Source of the DNA: Hypsibius dujardini
Taxonomy: Eukaryota > Tardigrada > Eutardigrada > Parachela > Hypsibiidae
Assembly (NCBI GenBank): GCA_001579985.1
Contig: LRSR01005023.1
Location: 1 to 21,757, forward strand
DNA: 21,757 nt
Reading direction: 5' to 3'
Below, one piece after another: positions 1 through 7,834 of the stretch. A model generated the notes under the pieces. That model ran no database searches. It was not told where the DNA came from and saw only the letters and a program-made list of their open reading frames with translations. How positions within the stretch are numbered: the stretch's first letter is position 1; every line of letters starts with the position of its first letter. The position numbers and the translations under genes are program-made.

Positions 1-105
1 GATCGTCCCATTCTGCTCACATCCCTTGGACAGCAGCTCCTGTTCCGCAAAACTCTTCCCCAACCACGGCCCGAAAACCGCGACTACAAACCATATTTTT
101 AGCAT
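1..105 (-). CDS. Putative secreted/membrane protein, N-terminal fragment
   Basis: Reading leftwards from an ATG at 105-103, the frame is open for 35 codons to the window edge. The N-terminus begins MLKIWFVVAVFGPWLG and is followed by KSFAEQELLSKGCEQ, the layout of a cleavable signal peptide: a Lys near the start, a hydrophobic core of about 13 residues, and a likely cleavage after SFA. The rest lies outside the window, so no domain can be named. The start is chosen because it is the ATG directly before the hydrophobic segment. Thirty-five open codons can arise by chance, so the signal-peptide pattern is the only real support. It could also be a first exon or a chance ORF. Confidence 0.35.
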   Translation of the reverse strand, partial: MLKIWFVVAVFGPWLGKSFAEQELLSKGCEQNGTI

Positions 106-1073
106 GACGTTCGAAAAAGCAAAAATAACATAAAATTTCACTTCCGTTTTTTCTCTAAAATTTTGACGCGGAAATTTTCGCTGCATACGTGACTGAATGA
201 TGCCGCAGTCAGACAAGCAGTTAAATACCGCTGTTCGAGCCGTCTGTGAGTGTCTGTCTGTGGGCAGGCAGACATACCGGTGGCAACCTTCGCGCCTCGT
301 AATGATGTCCTCGCCGTATGAGATCTCTCTTTCAGACAGTAATGTCTCTCGTTCAGGCAGTACTGTCTCTCGTTCAGGCAATACTGTCTCTCTCTTTCAG
401 ACAGTACTGTGTCTCTTTCAGGCAGTACTGTCTCTCTTTCAGGCAGTACTGTAATACCGGTCTAGGCGTAGAGAGAGTACTCGGATCGTGCCTACCCGCG
501 GGTCTCCCACACTTGATCTCTACGTCCGACGACGTGGGCCGGTATAATACCGCAGTGGTTGGAGAGCTGGGAGAATAAAAGAGAAAACATGATGAGAAGT
601 GAGGAAATGCAAGGAGCGAACGTTGGTCCATTATGAAACTCTCGAGATTTTTGCCTGCGTGTATTGTGTGGAGAGTTTCTGCGCACCATAATGATATGTC
701 CGAACAATGGAGGATATATTTCCGGTTGGAACTGGCGGAAGGTGTGTGTGTGTGTGAAAGATGAGCTGAGACGTCGGTGAGTCCGAAAAGTGGTCAGCAA
801 GTTTTTAAGGCAGTCGATTCATGTCTGGCTGGGCTCGCACAGACAATCGAGACAGACAGTCAGACGCAATCGAGCTTCTGGCGCTGAGATAAAATTTCTT
901 CATTCCAGGCACAAGGATACGCGACTAATAGGAAGGATGGATTTTAGCATTAAATTACCAATTGCAAGACGTGCACAAGTTCGATTTCACCGGAAAGATT
1001 AGATATCGATTTTGTCGTGTTCACGCGCATTTGAAACAAGGCTATTGATGAAGTTTTCTGCATTCTCATCACG
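106..1073. other. Intergenic stretch without a convincing gene
   Basis: Apart from the 21-bp tandem array at 324-451, I see no supported gene. Short open frames on both strands between 190 and 1002 show no family signature, and several are low-complexity translations of the repeat. An 11-bp palindrome, GGTATAATACC, lies at 540-550. A TG microsatellite occurs near 741-755. An AATAAA hexamer lies at about 574-579 and could serve a transcript I cannot identify. Confidence 0.5.
324..451. repeat. 21-bp tandem repeat, 6 copies
   Basis: Six head-to-tail units start at 324, 345, 366, 387, 410 and 431. All are 21 bp except the fourth, which is 23 bp. The consensus is a pyrimidine run ending in TTCAG, followed by RCAGTACTG. 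Each unit therefore contains a splice-acceptor look-alike and, in the later copies, the 8-bp palindrome CAGTACTG. Copies differ by 1-4 bases, so the array is not freshly expanded. Confidence 0.9.
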
Positions 1074-1146
1074 TCCGAAATAGCTCAGTTGGGAGAGCGT
1101 TAGACTGAAGATCTAAAGGTCCAGTGTTCAATCCACTGTTTCGGAA
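1074..1146 (+). tRNA. trnF-GAA: tRNA-Phe (anticodon GAA)
   Basis: A complete cloverleaf can be drawn. The acceptor stem is TCCGAAA (1074-1080) with TTTCGGA (1139-1145). The D arm is GCTC/GAGC. The anticodon stem is TTAGA/TCTAA with loop CTGAAGA and anticodon GAA at 1107-1109. The T arm is CAGTG/CACTG with loop TTCAATC, and the discriminator is A1146. The A box (TAGCTCAGTTGG, 1081-1092) and B box (GTTCAATCC, 1126-1134) are close to the Pol III consensus. A T5 run at 1150-1154 is a suitable terminator. There is no intron. The 1:72 pair is U-A, whereas eukaryotic tRNA-Phe normally has G-C, and the T arm is A/T-rich. It is probably functional, but a tRNA-derived copy cannot be excluded. Confidence 0.93.
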
Positions 1147-1149
1147 TAC

Positions 1150-1154
1150 TTTTT
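1150..1154 (+). terminator. Pol III terminator of tRNA-Phe
   Basis: A run of five T residues lies four bases after the tRNA discriminator, with a second T5 following shortly. This is a standard Pol III stop. Confidence 0.75.
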
Positions 1155-1302
1155 GTTTTTGAATTACGGGTTCTTTATTTGTGATTTCTTTCTTTCTATT
1201 GTTTTTGCTCAGATGTTTACATCTAGATACTCCGTGAACAATAAATTTTTAACCTGCGCGGATGTCTCCGTTAAAAATCCTTGTTTAATTGTAATGCTAC
1301 CT

Positions 1303-1358
1303 TTGTCTGTGTGTCTGTCTGTCAGTCTGTCTATCTGTTTGTCTGTCTATCTGTTTGA

Positions 1359-1395
<37 letters not shown>

Positions 1396-1411
1396 GTCTG
1401 TCTATCTGTCA
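1303..1411. repeat. (CTGT)n microsatellite
   Basis: This is an imperfect CTGT/CTAT tetranucleotide array. It translates in several frames into low-complexity Cys-Leu-Ser-Val, which should not be read as protein. The rest of 1155-1898 holds no recognisable gene apart from the H2B upstream region. An AATAAA hexamer lies at 1240-1245. Confidence 0.9.
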
Positions 1412-1865
1412 CTTTGCCCATCTGCGTATTTTTCTTTCAGTCCGGCTGTGTACCTGCCGAACGGTGAGCCACCTACCATACAGTCGTACATCTTACATGC
1501 ACCAGTAGCGCTGACACGGGCAGTCATTGCCCAATGACATTGCAGATGTGTGTTATGCAAATTAAAAAACACGAATCTAAACGACCAGCGGCTTGCTTAA
1601 TCGGCCACAAATTCTGATCCACACACGTGGTCACCTTCTTTCATTGAATCACATGTCAAATTCTTATTGTAAGCTGCACCACAATTAAAGTCACGAGCAA
1701 AAGTCGACCAGCTTTTTTTCACCGTTTCAGTCCTATTTCTCGCTCGCCTTCATTTTTCTCATTTCTCCCTTCGCCCTTCGCCTTTTCCCTCCCGCCCCAC
1801 TCCGTGAATTCACTTTTGCGTCTCCCAACCGGCCGCACCTTTCCTCTCGTCACTTCCTCGCCTGT

Positions 1866-1898
1866 TTTTTCCAACAGCTCAGCGCTTACTCAATCACC
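1866..1898 (+). promoter_or_regulatory. H2B 5' leader: start context and possible 5'UTR splice acceptor
   Basis: The H2B ATG at 1899 is preceded by CAATCACC, a good translation-start context with A at -3 relative to the ATG. Upstream, a pyrimidine run ending in CAG (1875-1877) has the form of a splice acceptor, so a non-coding first exon is possible. No TATA box or CCAAT box is apparent in the 200 bases before the start. The region 1720-1860 is pyrimidine-rich. Confidence 0.4.
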
Positions 1899-2826
1899 AT
1901 GCCGCCGAAGATCAAGAAGGCTACTACCGCGGCTTCTGCTCCGGCTCTCAATCCCATGGCTCCAGCCGGTGCTCCCGCCAAGGCGAAGAAGTTCAAGAAT
2001 CCTAACAAGAAGGCCATCCTTCCTGCTCCCAATGCCGACGGAACTGAGAATCCTGCTCCGCGACGAAAGAAGTGGGTGGCAAAACCATTTGTTTGCCTGC
2101 CTGCCTGCCTGGGTGTCTATCGTTCTGCCTATCTATATGTGTGTTTGTCTGTCTGTCTGTTTGGCGGGCAGTCTGTCTGTCTGTCTGTCTGTCTGTCTGT
2201 TTAGAGTTAGTCTATCTGGCTTTTTGGTTAGCTGCTTTTCTGTCTGCCTGCGGATCTATCTTTCTGTCTTTCTGCCTGTCTGCCTGCCTGCCTGGGTGTC
2301 TGCCTGGGTGTCTATCTATCAGTCTGTCTGTCTGACGTGAAGTCTAGCGTTCATCTGTCTGGCTTTTCGATTGTCTGCCTGTGGGTCTATCTGCCTGCCA
2401 CTGCCTGCATGTTTGCTATCTACCGGATCGCTTATCTGCCTGAATCTTTAGTCGATGCCTGCCTATATCTGCTCTTGCTCCGTGGGTTTTGCAGGGATCC
2501 CGAGTTCACTCTGTCTGTTTTCTCTTTGCAGAGAGGTGAAGACCATCTCCCACTACAAGACCTACATCTTCAAGGTCCTCAAGCAGGTTCACGCGGACCA
2601 GGGCATCTCCGGCAAGGCGATGGACATCATGAACTCCTTCTGTCTGGACATGTTCGAGCGGATTGGCGCCGAGGCCGGTCGGCTAGCCCGGATGACCAAG
2701 AAACACACCATCTCGGCGCGGGACATCTCCACCTCTTGCAAGCTGCTGATCCCCGGGGAGCTCTCCAAGCACGCTGTCTCCGAGGGCACCAAAGCTGTCC
2801 AGACCTACATGAATGCCAAGGCTTAG
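1899..2826 (+). CDS. H2B: Histone H2B variant with extended N-tail, one intron
   Basis: Exon 1 is 1899-2071 and exon 2 is 2532-2826. The intron starts GTGGGT at 2072 and ends TTTGCAG at 2531. The phase-2 junction rebuilds a Lys codon, giving 155 residues. Residues 1-58 form a long Lys/Pro/Ala-rich tail ([12 protein letters not shown]...), about twice the usual H2B tail. From residue 59 the histone fold follows, with YKVLKQVH-like ([10 protein letters not shown]), [20 protein letters not shown], and the C-terminal helix [16 protein letters not shown]. It would package DNA as a dimer with H2A in the nucleosome core. The C-terminus is VQTYMNAKA: the lysine ubiquitinated in animals (human K120) is Thr149, while the K116 equivalent (Lys145) is kept. 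An intron and the absence of an evident 3' histone stem-loop fit a replication-independent or germline variant rather than a cluster histone. Identity is certain; the variant class is inferred. Confidence 0.93.
2085..2475. repeat. CTGT/CTGC repeats filling the H2B intron
   Basis: Most of the 460-bp H2B intron is degenerate CTGT, CTGC and CTAT tetranucleotide repeat. Its long Cys/Leu/Val open frames in all plus-strand phases are artefacts of the periodicity. Confidence 0.88.
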
Positions 2827-3329
2827 TAGAAATGACTGCCTGACTGCCTGTGTATATTTTTTTGCTTTGTCCAGTTTAATTGCGCACCGGCTCCGTCGAT
2901 TGATTGATTGATTGATTGCGTGCAGCGAGTTTTTTACTTTTCTCTTTTAAGACGTTTCCTGCTCTCTCTGTCCTCGCACGAGTCGCACTTGCGCTACTTT
3001 GTGTTTTTTTCAACCTTGCTTCTAGCTTCTCAGTCACGTGGATGAAGCAAAAACAACACCCATGAAGAAGAACGTGATGTGTTTTGAATGAATCACCGCT
3101 GAGGAACTCTGACTTAAGGAGAGGACTCAGCCGAGTGTCGAGCGAAGGGATAGTAACTCGCAGGCTTTGCACAGACATCCCCCAAACGAGACGCTAGAGG
3201 GATTTCGAACCGTACAACTGAATAGTACAGGAGAGTAGGTCCATGTAATGATGGGTCAAATCACACACACAACTCGAGCGCCGGCGAAGGCGTCGCAAAA
3301 CAAATGCCAGGCAATCTTCGCGTGATGTC
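2827..3329. other. Intergenic region between convergent H2B and MIC19
   Basis: No gene is recognisable here. It contains a short TTGA microsatellite (about 2898-2918) and the two 3' flanks. I see no canonical histone stem-loop in the first 150 bases after the H2B stop, and no clear AATAAA for either gene. Confidence 0.5.
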
Positions 3330-4628
3330 TCAAGCAATCTGTTTACTCAAAAAAGCCTGCAAACCAAAAGACAGATCGGTCAGTGAAAATAAATGGCTCC
3401 GCAAACATGTAGAAAATAAGGGGAATATATACGAACCAGTTTGTAGTCCTCGATGCTCTTTATGAAAGCGTCCGCCTCTTTGGTGCACTTTAGGGATCTC
3501 GTCGTGTTCTCCTTGTAGCAGTCCATCACGGCCTTCTGAAGATCTGGACTGCCAACGGTGTATGCCTTGGACCTGCGGGTGGCAAAAAATCTGGATTACA
3601 ATGTGGGTGCAAGAGAAAAAGATAAGCACTGCGACAGATTCACAGAAGGACAGACGCCCAAACAGACAGACAGACAGACGCCCGAACAGACAGACAGACA
3701 GACAGACAGACAGAGCGATACGTAGAGAGCAGAGTAGAGCACAAGCATACACTAGGCAGATGGATAAGCTAGATCGACAGACAAACAGACAGACATATGA
3801 TACACGCAGAAAACACATTTGAAGTAACCGGGCAGTGCAAGTATCAAATCAACCGACGGATATTTCACTAAGGATGACGAAAAATGTCTGATCTAAATGA
3901 GTAAGCCGTCAATCAACCAATCCACCGACAACTGTCCCTGCTTCAATCAATCAATCAACGACGACGACTGCTTCATATTTGCAGTTTGCACCAATTACTG
4001 CAATTTCCCCGAATGAGATCCAGCCGAACTCACTCAAATAGCGTCTCCACATTTTTGACCGCCTTATTGAATTCCTCCGCCGATGTGAGCTTTATTCGTT
4101 CAGTCTGGAAACAGAGAAAGCCATATCATATCTCCAAACATTTTTTTTGGAGAAAAAAAGCAGGCAAAAAACTCACATCGCCTTCCAGTCGTTTGTAACG
4201 CTCCTGCCACTGCTCCTCCAGCTGCGCCAGCGCCTTGCTCTGCTCCTCCAACTGCGTCGGAGAGGGTTGTGATGAGTGATGGAAGGAGTAGGCTGCCTCG
4301 GGTGGCGGTTGATGCGAATGGGACGACGATCCGCTCAGCGATTCCTTCGAGAAATCTTCCCTCGACGACGCTGAAGAGGACGACGATTTCTGCTCCGTTC
4401 TCGCACCGCTTTTCCCACCGCCGTCGGCGTTGCGAAGCCTCTGCGCCACACTGTCTGATATCTGCAAGGAGAGAACGGCAGCACGATCAGCGGGTGCGAT
4501 GAAAATACTGAATCAGCAGGGCAATTTTTTTTGACGCTCCCTTTTCGTGCGCAAGGGCAACTTACTGCGATGAGGCCGGTTTGTTCCCGCTCGAAGGACA
4601 CTCTCCTGGTGGCTTGTTGATTCCCCAT
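3330..4628 (-). CDS. MIC19: MICOS complex subunit MIC19 (CHCHD3/CHCHD6 type), five exons
   Basis: Coding exons on the minus strand are 4628-4566, 4461-4177, 4104-4034, 3572-3437 and 3356-3330. All introns are GT-AG and phases match, giving 193 residues (human CHCHD3 has 227). The N-terminus MGNQQATRRVSFE carries the Gly2 myristoylation context and the TRRV-F-E signature of CHCHD3/6. Residues 22-34 (ISDSVAQRL...) match the next conserved block. A Ser/Gln-rich linker and a coiled-coil segment (about 85-118) follow. The C-terminal CHCH helix pair is SPDLQKAVMDCYKENTTRSL then KCTKEADAFIKS. The protein would sit on the inner mitochondrial membrane facing the intermembrane space and tie cristae junctions to the outer-membrane SAM complex. 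Of the four expected cysteines, the inner two (Cys158, Cys169) remain; the outer two are Ser148 and Ser179. Intron 3 carries CAGA repeats. Confidence 0.9.
3640..3880. repeat. CAGA array plus conserved flank in MIC19 intron 3 (copy 1)
   Basis: A CAGA tetranucleotide array (3662-3716) is followed by non-repetitive sequence: an AGAGAGCAG...GTAGAGCACA block, a short CAGACAAACAGACAGACA array, ACGCAGAAAACACATTT, and GGCAGTGCAAG followed by ATCAAATCAA. The same order recurs at 7100-7310. The whole unit is therefore a dispersed repeat with an internal microsatellite, not just a simple repeat. Confidence 0.8.
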
Positions 4629-4738
4629 TTTAAGAAACAATCGTTGAAGGCGATGTGGGAGCTGCAGCGGGAGAAGGCAAGGCTGGCGAGCGAAAAAAAT
4701 GAATAAACCAGCTGTTTCCCCCCTGGAAAAATTCCCTT

Positions 4739-4828
4739 GTGGGGCTAAATGGGCGTTCCTTATGGGGCTAAATGGGCGTTCCTTATGGGGCTAAATGGGC
4801 GTTCCTTATGGGGCTAAATGGGCGTTCT
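4739..4828. repeat. 23-bp tandem repeat, about 4 copies
   Basis: Four nearly identical units start at 4739, 4762, 4785 and 4808. Each contains GGGGCTAAATGGGCGTTC. The first differs only at its second base region, and the last diverges after its 20th base. It lies about 110 bp upstream of the MIC19 start codon, in promoter position for that minus-strand gene. Confidence 0.92.
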
Positions 4829-4903
4829 AGGGGGCGGTGCCCCACCAACGCTCTCATATGAAGCCACAGCGCCAAACAAACAATTGGTGCTTCACCGATG
4901 ATA

Positions 4904-5143
4904 CAGTGTGAGGGAAAGTATGTATTTCGGCTCACCCTCCACTTGGTTGATAAATCGGCTCACCCATGGATTTCTTTGACGATGAGTGCTTGATGGCTTG
5001 ATTAGCTGTACTAAATCCTGTTATACTAGAGCATTTCTAAAAATCAAACAATCAAGCAGCTGCCATCAAATAGAAATCCATGAGTGAGCCAATTTTTCGA
5101 CCAATTGGAGGGTGAGCCGAATTACACACTTTGCCTCATACTG
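4904..5143. mobile_element. Palindromic MITE, Tc1/mariner-like ends
   Basis: The two halves are inverted copies over roughly 100 bp each. Left arm: CAGTGTGAGGGAAAGT, then CGGCTCACCCTCCACTTGG, then GGCTCACCCATGGATTTCT. Read from the right end on the minus strand: CAGTATGAGGCAAAGT, CGGCTCACCCTCCAATTGG, GGCTCACTCATGGATTTCT. The terminal CAGT preceded on the left by TA (4902-4903) resembles Tc1/mariner ends with a TA target. The right flank is TC, so the duplication is imperfect. There is no coding capacity, so movement would need a transposase in trans. It sits just downstream of the TOE1-like stop codon. Confidence 0.8.
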
Positions 5144-5240
5144 TCTCAATTATGAAACCCAAGTCCGCAAGAAAAAACAAAATCTGGGATTGTTTATCAC
5201 AGGAAATGAGCCAGTGCGACAACTAAGAAGTAAGGATATT

Positions 5241-7017
5241 CTAAACCGGCTTGAGAGGGTCGGAAGACGAAGAGATGCCGGCGTCGTTCGACGCAGTCAG
5301 CGGAATCGTGAAATCGAACTCAATCTTCCGCTTCTTCGTCGGGCGGAACTTCGATCCCGGCAGCAGCTGCAGTTGAGCAAGTTGTGGCGCTGCGACGGAC
5401 AGTAGACGGTTTCCGTAAGAAGCCAGCGCGGTCGCCAGCGACGTCTTCGACAAGTCTCCTCCAAGTCGCCGCGAAAACTCCCTCAAATTCCGAAACGAGT
5501 CCAGCACCGCAGGAAAATGTAAATTCGGCCCACTGGCTTTCGCATCTACGCTTCCGGCGTCGACGAAGGAGAATACATCCAAGCTGTCGAGTCCTTCCAA
5601 AGGGAAAACGAGTCCTTCCAAAGGGAAGGCGAATTGGGCGTCGCTGATAGTTTGACTTGATTCCTTCACGCTCACGCCCAAGTCGATGATCTTCCCCGGA
5701 AACAGATAGAAAAGTCGCTGCAGGTACTCATCCGCACCATCACTGGGCAGTCCAGACAGAGCGGTATACGCCATCAGGATATTTAGGAAACCGTTCTTGA
5801 CCACAACCGGGTGCGAACCGTTTCCGTGCAGGGCGATGAAGATGTCTCTGCGAAAATAAATCCCCATCAATATGACACGCTTGGCTCAATGACACTACTA
5901 CACAATGTCGAAAAAATAGGCTTAATTCGGAGGTAAATTTTAACCTCCGGGGACAGGGATGTCACTATCATGTTAGTTAATTCATCAATCAACCGCTGAT
6001 TCAATACGAAAATCACCGCGAAATCTTCCAGATGACTCGGCACACCGCTTCCCACGTTATTACGCCGCTAAAATTATGAATCAAATACAGTACTGTACAA
6101 ACATAATACCAATCAAAATAAAACCTAAACCGCGTTGTGATAATCAACCAAACAAACATACAATAGGCAGTCAATTCATCAATCAACCGCTCATTTCAAG
6201 ATAAAAATCGTGTAATAATCAACCAAACAAACATACAATAGGAAATCAATTCATCAATCAATCGCTCATTTCAACATGAAAATCACTACGAAATTTTCCA
6301 AATGATTCGGTACCACGCCCCTTCTCGCGTTGCCCAGCTCAAATCACGAATTAAATGCAAATACAGTACCAGTCACAACTAAATAGAAAGAATTTATAAA
6401 ATACTACCAAAACGACGCTATGATAAATTGATAGTCAACTGAATGTCAAACAAACAATCAGTCAACTCATCAATCAATCACTCATTTCAAAATGGAACTC
6501 ACCTTAACAATTTAACAGCTAACTCATCAATCAACCACTCATTTCACAATGGAACTCACCTTAACATTTTCGACTCTTCTAAATGATTCGGCACCACGTC
6601 CTCCTTCCCCCGGTAGTAATACACCGCTTCCCGGGTTACGTAGTTGAGGTCGTAGCCCATCTGCCGCATGCGTCGGCCGTCTTGCGGAGACATTTCACTA
6701 GCCGCCGCGGTGCCCAATGTCAGGTTGAAGTTACGCACCGCCATGGAGGAGCTCTTCGTTGGATCCTCATCCGCCGGATGATATTCCAGGCACGATATGC
6801 CCAGTCCGAAGATACTGTGATTGAGGCTGAACTTCGCGAGTCGGAGGTAGTGTTCCTGAAGAGACTCACCAACGCGCCATTTGGCAGAGTCCGGACAGAC
6901 GGTCGAGTGCACGGCAAAGCTGACGACAGAGGAACGCTGCAAAGTGTTTTTTATGTGATCGACGTACTGGGGGAAATTTTTCCGATTAATCTCGAGAAAA
7001 ACAGGTGTTCTATCCAT
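5241..7017 (-). CDS. TOE1: TOE1-like CAF1-family protein, probable pseudonuclease
   Basis: Exon 1 is 7017-6560 and exon 2 is 5847-5241, joined by a phase-2 GT-AG intron (donor GTGAGT, acceptor TTTTCGCAG). The predicted product has about 354 residues. Exon 1 aligns in order with the TOE1/PARN CAF1 domain: VFLEINRKNFPQYVDHIKNT, a strand where TOE1 has its Asp-x-Glu, then HYLRLAKFSLNHSIFGLGIS, AVRNFNLTL, MGYDLNYV and YYYRGK. Exon 2 supplies HPVVVKNGFLNILMAYTALS and LFYLFPGKIIDLG, then a tail with a KKRK nuclear-localisation-like cluster. TOE1 is a DEDD deadenylase that trims snRNA 3' ends in the nucleus and Cajal bodies. Here Asp-x-Glu is replaced (SFAVHST) and the Asp after the HNG-type motif is Asn (KNGFLN), so catalysis looks lost. 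A 21-bp tandem duplication lies in exon 2 (5589-5630). An upstream out-of-frame ATG and an in-frame TGA just before 7017 define the start. It could be a decaying paralogue. Confidence 0.72.
5975..6612. repeat. Degenerate repeats in the TOE1-like intron, including copies of the exon-1 edge
   Basis: About five copies of a CATCAATCAAYCRCTCATTTCA block occur, near 5979, 6177, 6249, 6465 and 6525. Three continue into sequence related to the last coding bases of exon 1: 6024-6060, 6287-6330 and the exon itself at 6570-6612 (ATGAYTCGGYACCACG core). A copy at 6489-6512 repeats the genuine donor region, including ACTCAC (GTGAGT on the minus strand, 6497-6502). Confidence 0.8.
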
Positions 7018-7056
7018 TTTTCAATCGGAGACGAGAAATCCATCGTGGAGCTGCTG

Positions 7057-7330
7057 CTGAAAAAGGAAAATGATTTTCACACACACAAACAGAGAGCCAG
7101 ACCGAAAACCAGACAGACAGACAGATAGACAGACCGACAGACAGACATACAGACATAGAGATACGCAGAGAGCAGTGGAGTAGAGCACAGGCACACACTA
7201 GGCAGGCTATATCGGCAGACAAACAGACAGACACCTGACACACGCAGAAAACACATTTCAAGCAACCTGGCAGTGCAAGAATCAAATCAATCAACGGATA
7301 TTCTTCTAAGAATCGCGAACAATGCATATT
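7057..7330. repeat. CAGA array plus conserved flank upstream of the TOE1-like gene (copy 2)
   Basis: This is the second copy of the MIC19 intron-3 unit, in the same orientation, with the blocks in the same order (AGAGAGCAGTGGAGTAGAGC, ACGCAGAAAACACATTT, GGCAGTGCAAG). On the minus strand it ends in a pyrimidine tract and CAG (7059-7057), a good splice acceptor 40 bp before the TOE1-like ATG. The unit probably lies in a 5'UTR intron here, paralleling its intronic position in MIC19. Confidence 0.75.
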
Positions 7331-7671
7331 TAAATTTACATGTCACGCTTCATGCTAGCCGAGCTAGATCAATAAGACCAAATTTGGGAAGATCTAGAAG
7401 CATCTGAATGTTATTGAACCGACACGTCAGTATATAACAAAATATTCAGATCCTAATTTAATAAAAAATATTTAAAATCAATTTCCGATACGTTTCTTTC
7501 GAAAATAAATCCTCGATGATCTTAAATATCAATTCAGGACTATACTAGTCGGTTTACAATTTACGCGTGTAAATATAAAATATTGCCGATGTCATCGACG
7601 AGTAGTACACCGCTAGTGCTAGCACCATTTGTTGACGTCATTGCGTTGAAAGAAACCTGCGTCGAACTTTC

Positions 7672-7834
7672 AGCCAATGGGAAAAGAGCTTCGCCCCAGC
7701 CGTTGACATTGAAGTTAGATGCACGTGCAGATGGAAAACGAGGTCCTCTTACTTTCCGTTCGTTCCCTCAGTAACAAGGCGGACGAGCCAACCCCGTATA
7801 AGGCAGTTCGGTTTGCGAGGGGCATTGTCAGTTG
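7672..7834 (+). promoter_or_regulatory. Promoter-like segment: CCAAT, TATA and initiator
   Basis: CAGCCAATGGG lies at about 7671-7681, TATAAGG at about 7797-7803 and TCAGTT at about 7828-7833. A TATA box followed about 30 bp later by an initiator is typical of histone genes and of retroelement LTRs. No coding sequence of either kind follows. A 7-bp perfect hairpin (CTCGGGA/TCCCGAG, 7873-7891) lies downstream. Confidence 0.35.

Noticed and set aside
492-800. 102-codon minus-strand frame left of the tRNA
   Set aside because: No domain, His/Thr-rich run comes from a TG microsatellite, and there is no splice or promoter support.
1441-1464. Micro-exon between TTTCTTTCAG and GTGAGC
   Set aside because: Both splice signals are good, but the 24-base segment has no neighbouring coding exon to join and lies next to a CTGT array that creates acceptor-like tracts by chance.
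1153-2340. Long Cys-Leu-Ser-Val open frames in several phases
   Set aside because: They are translations of CTGT/CTGC tetranucleotide repeats, which stay open in every frame because of their periodicity. Only the H2B exon part is real coding sequence.
3562-3822. Array of CAGA/CAGACAGA as a CRISPR or structured repeat
   Set aside because: No spacer structure, tetranucleotide periodicity, eukaryotic intron context. It is a microsatellite.
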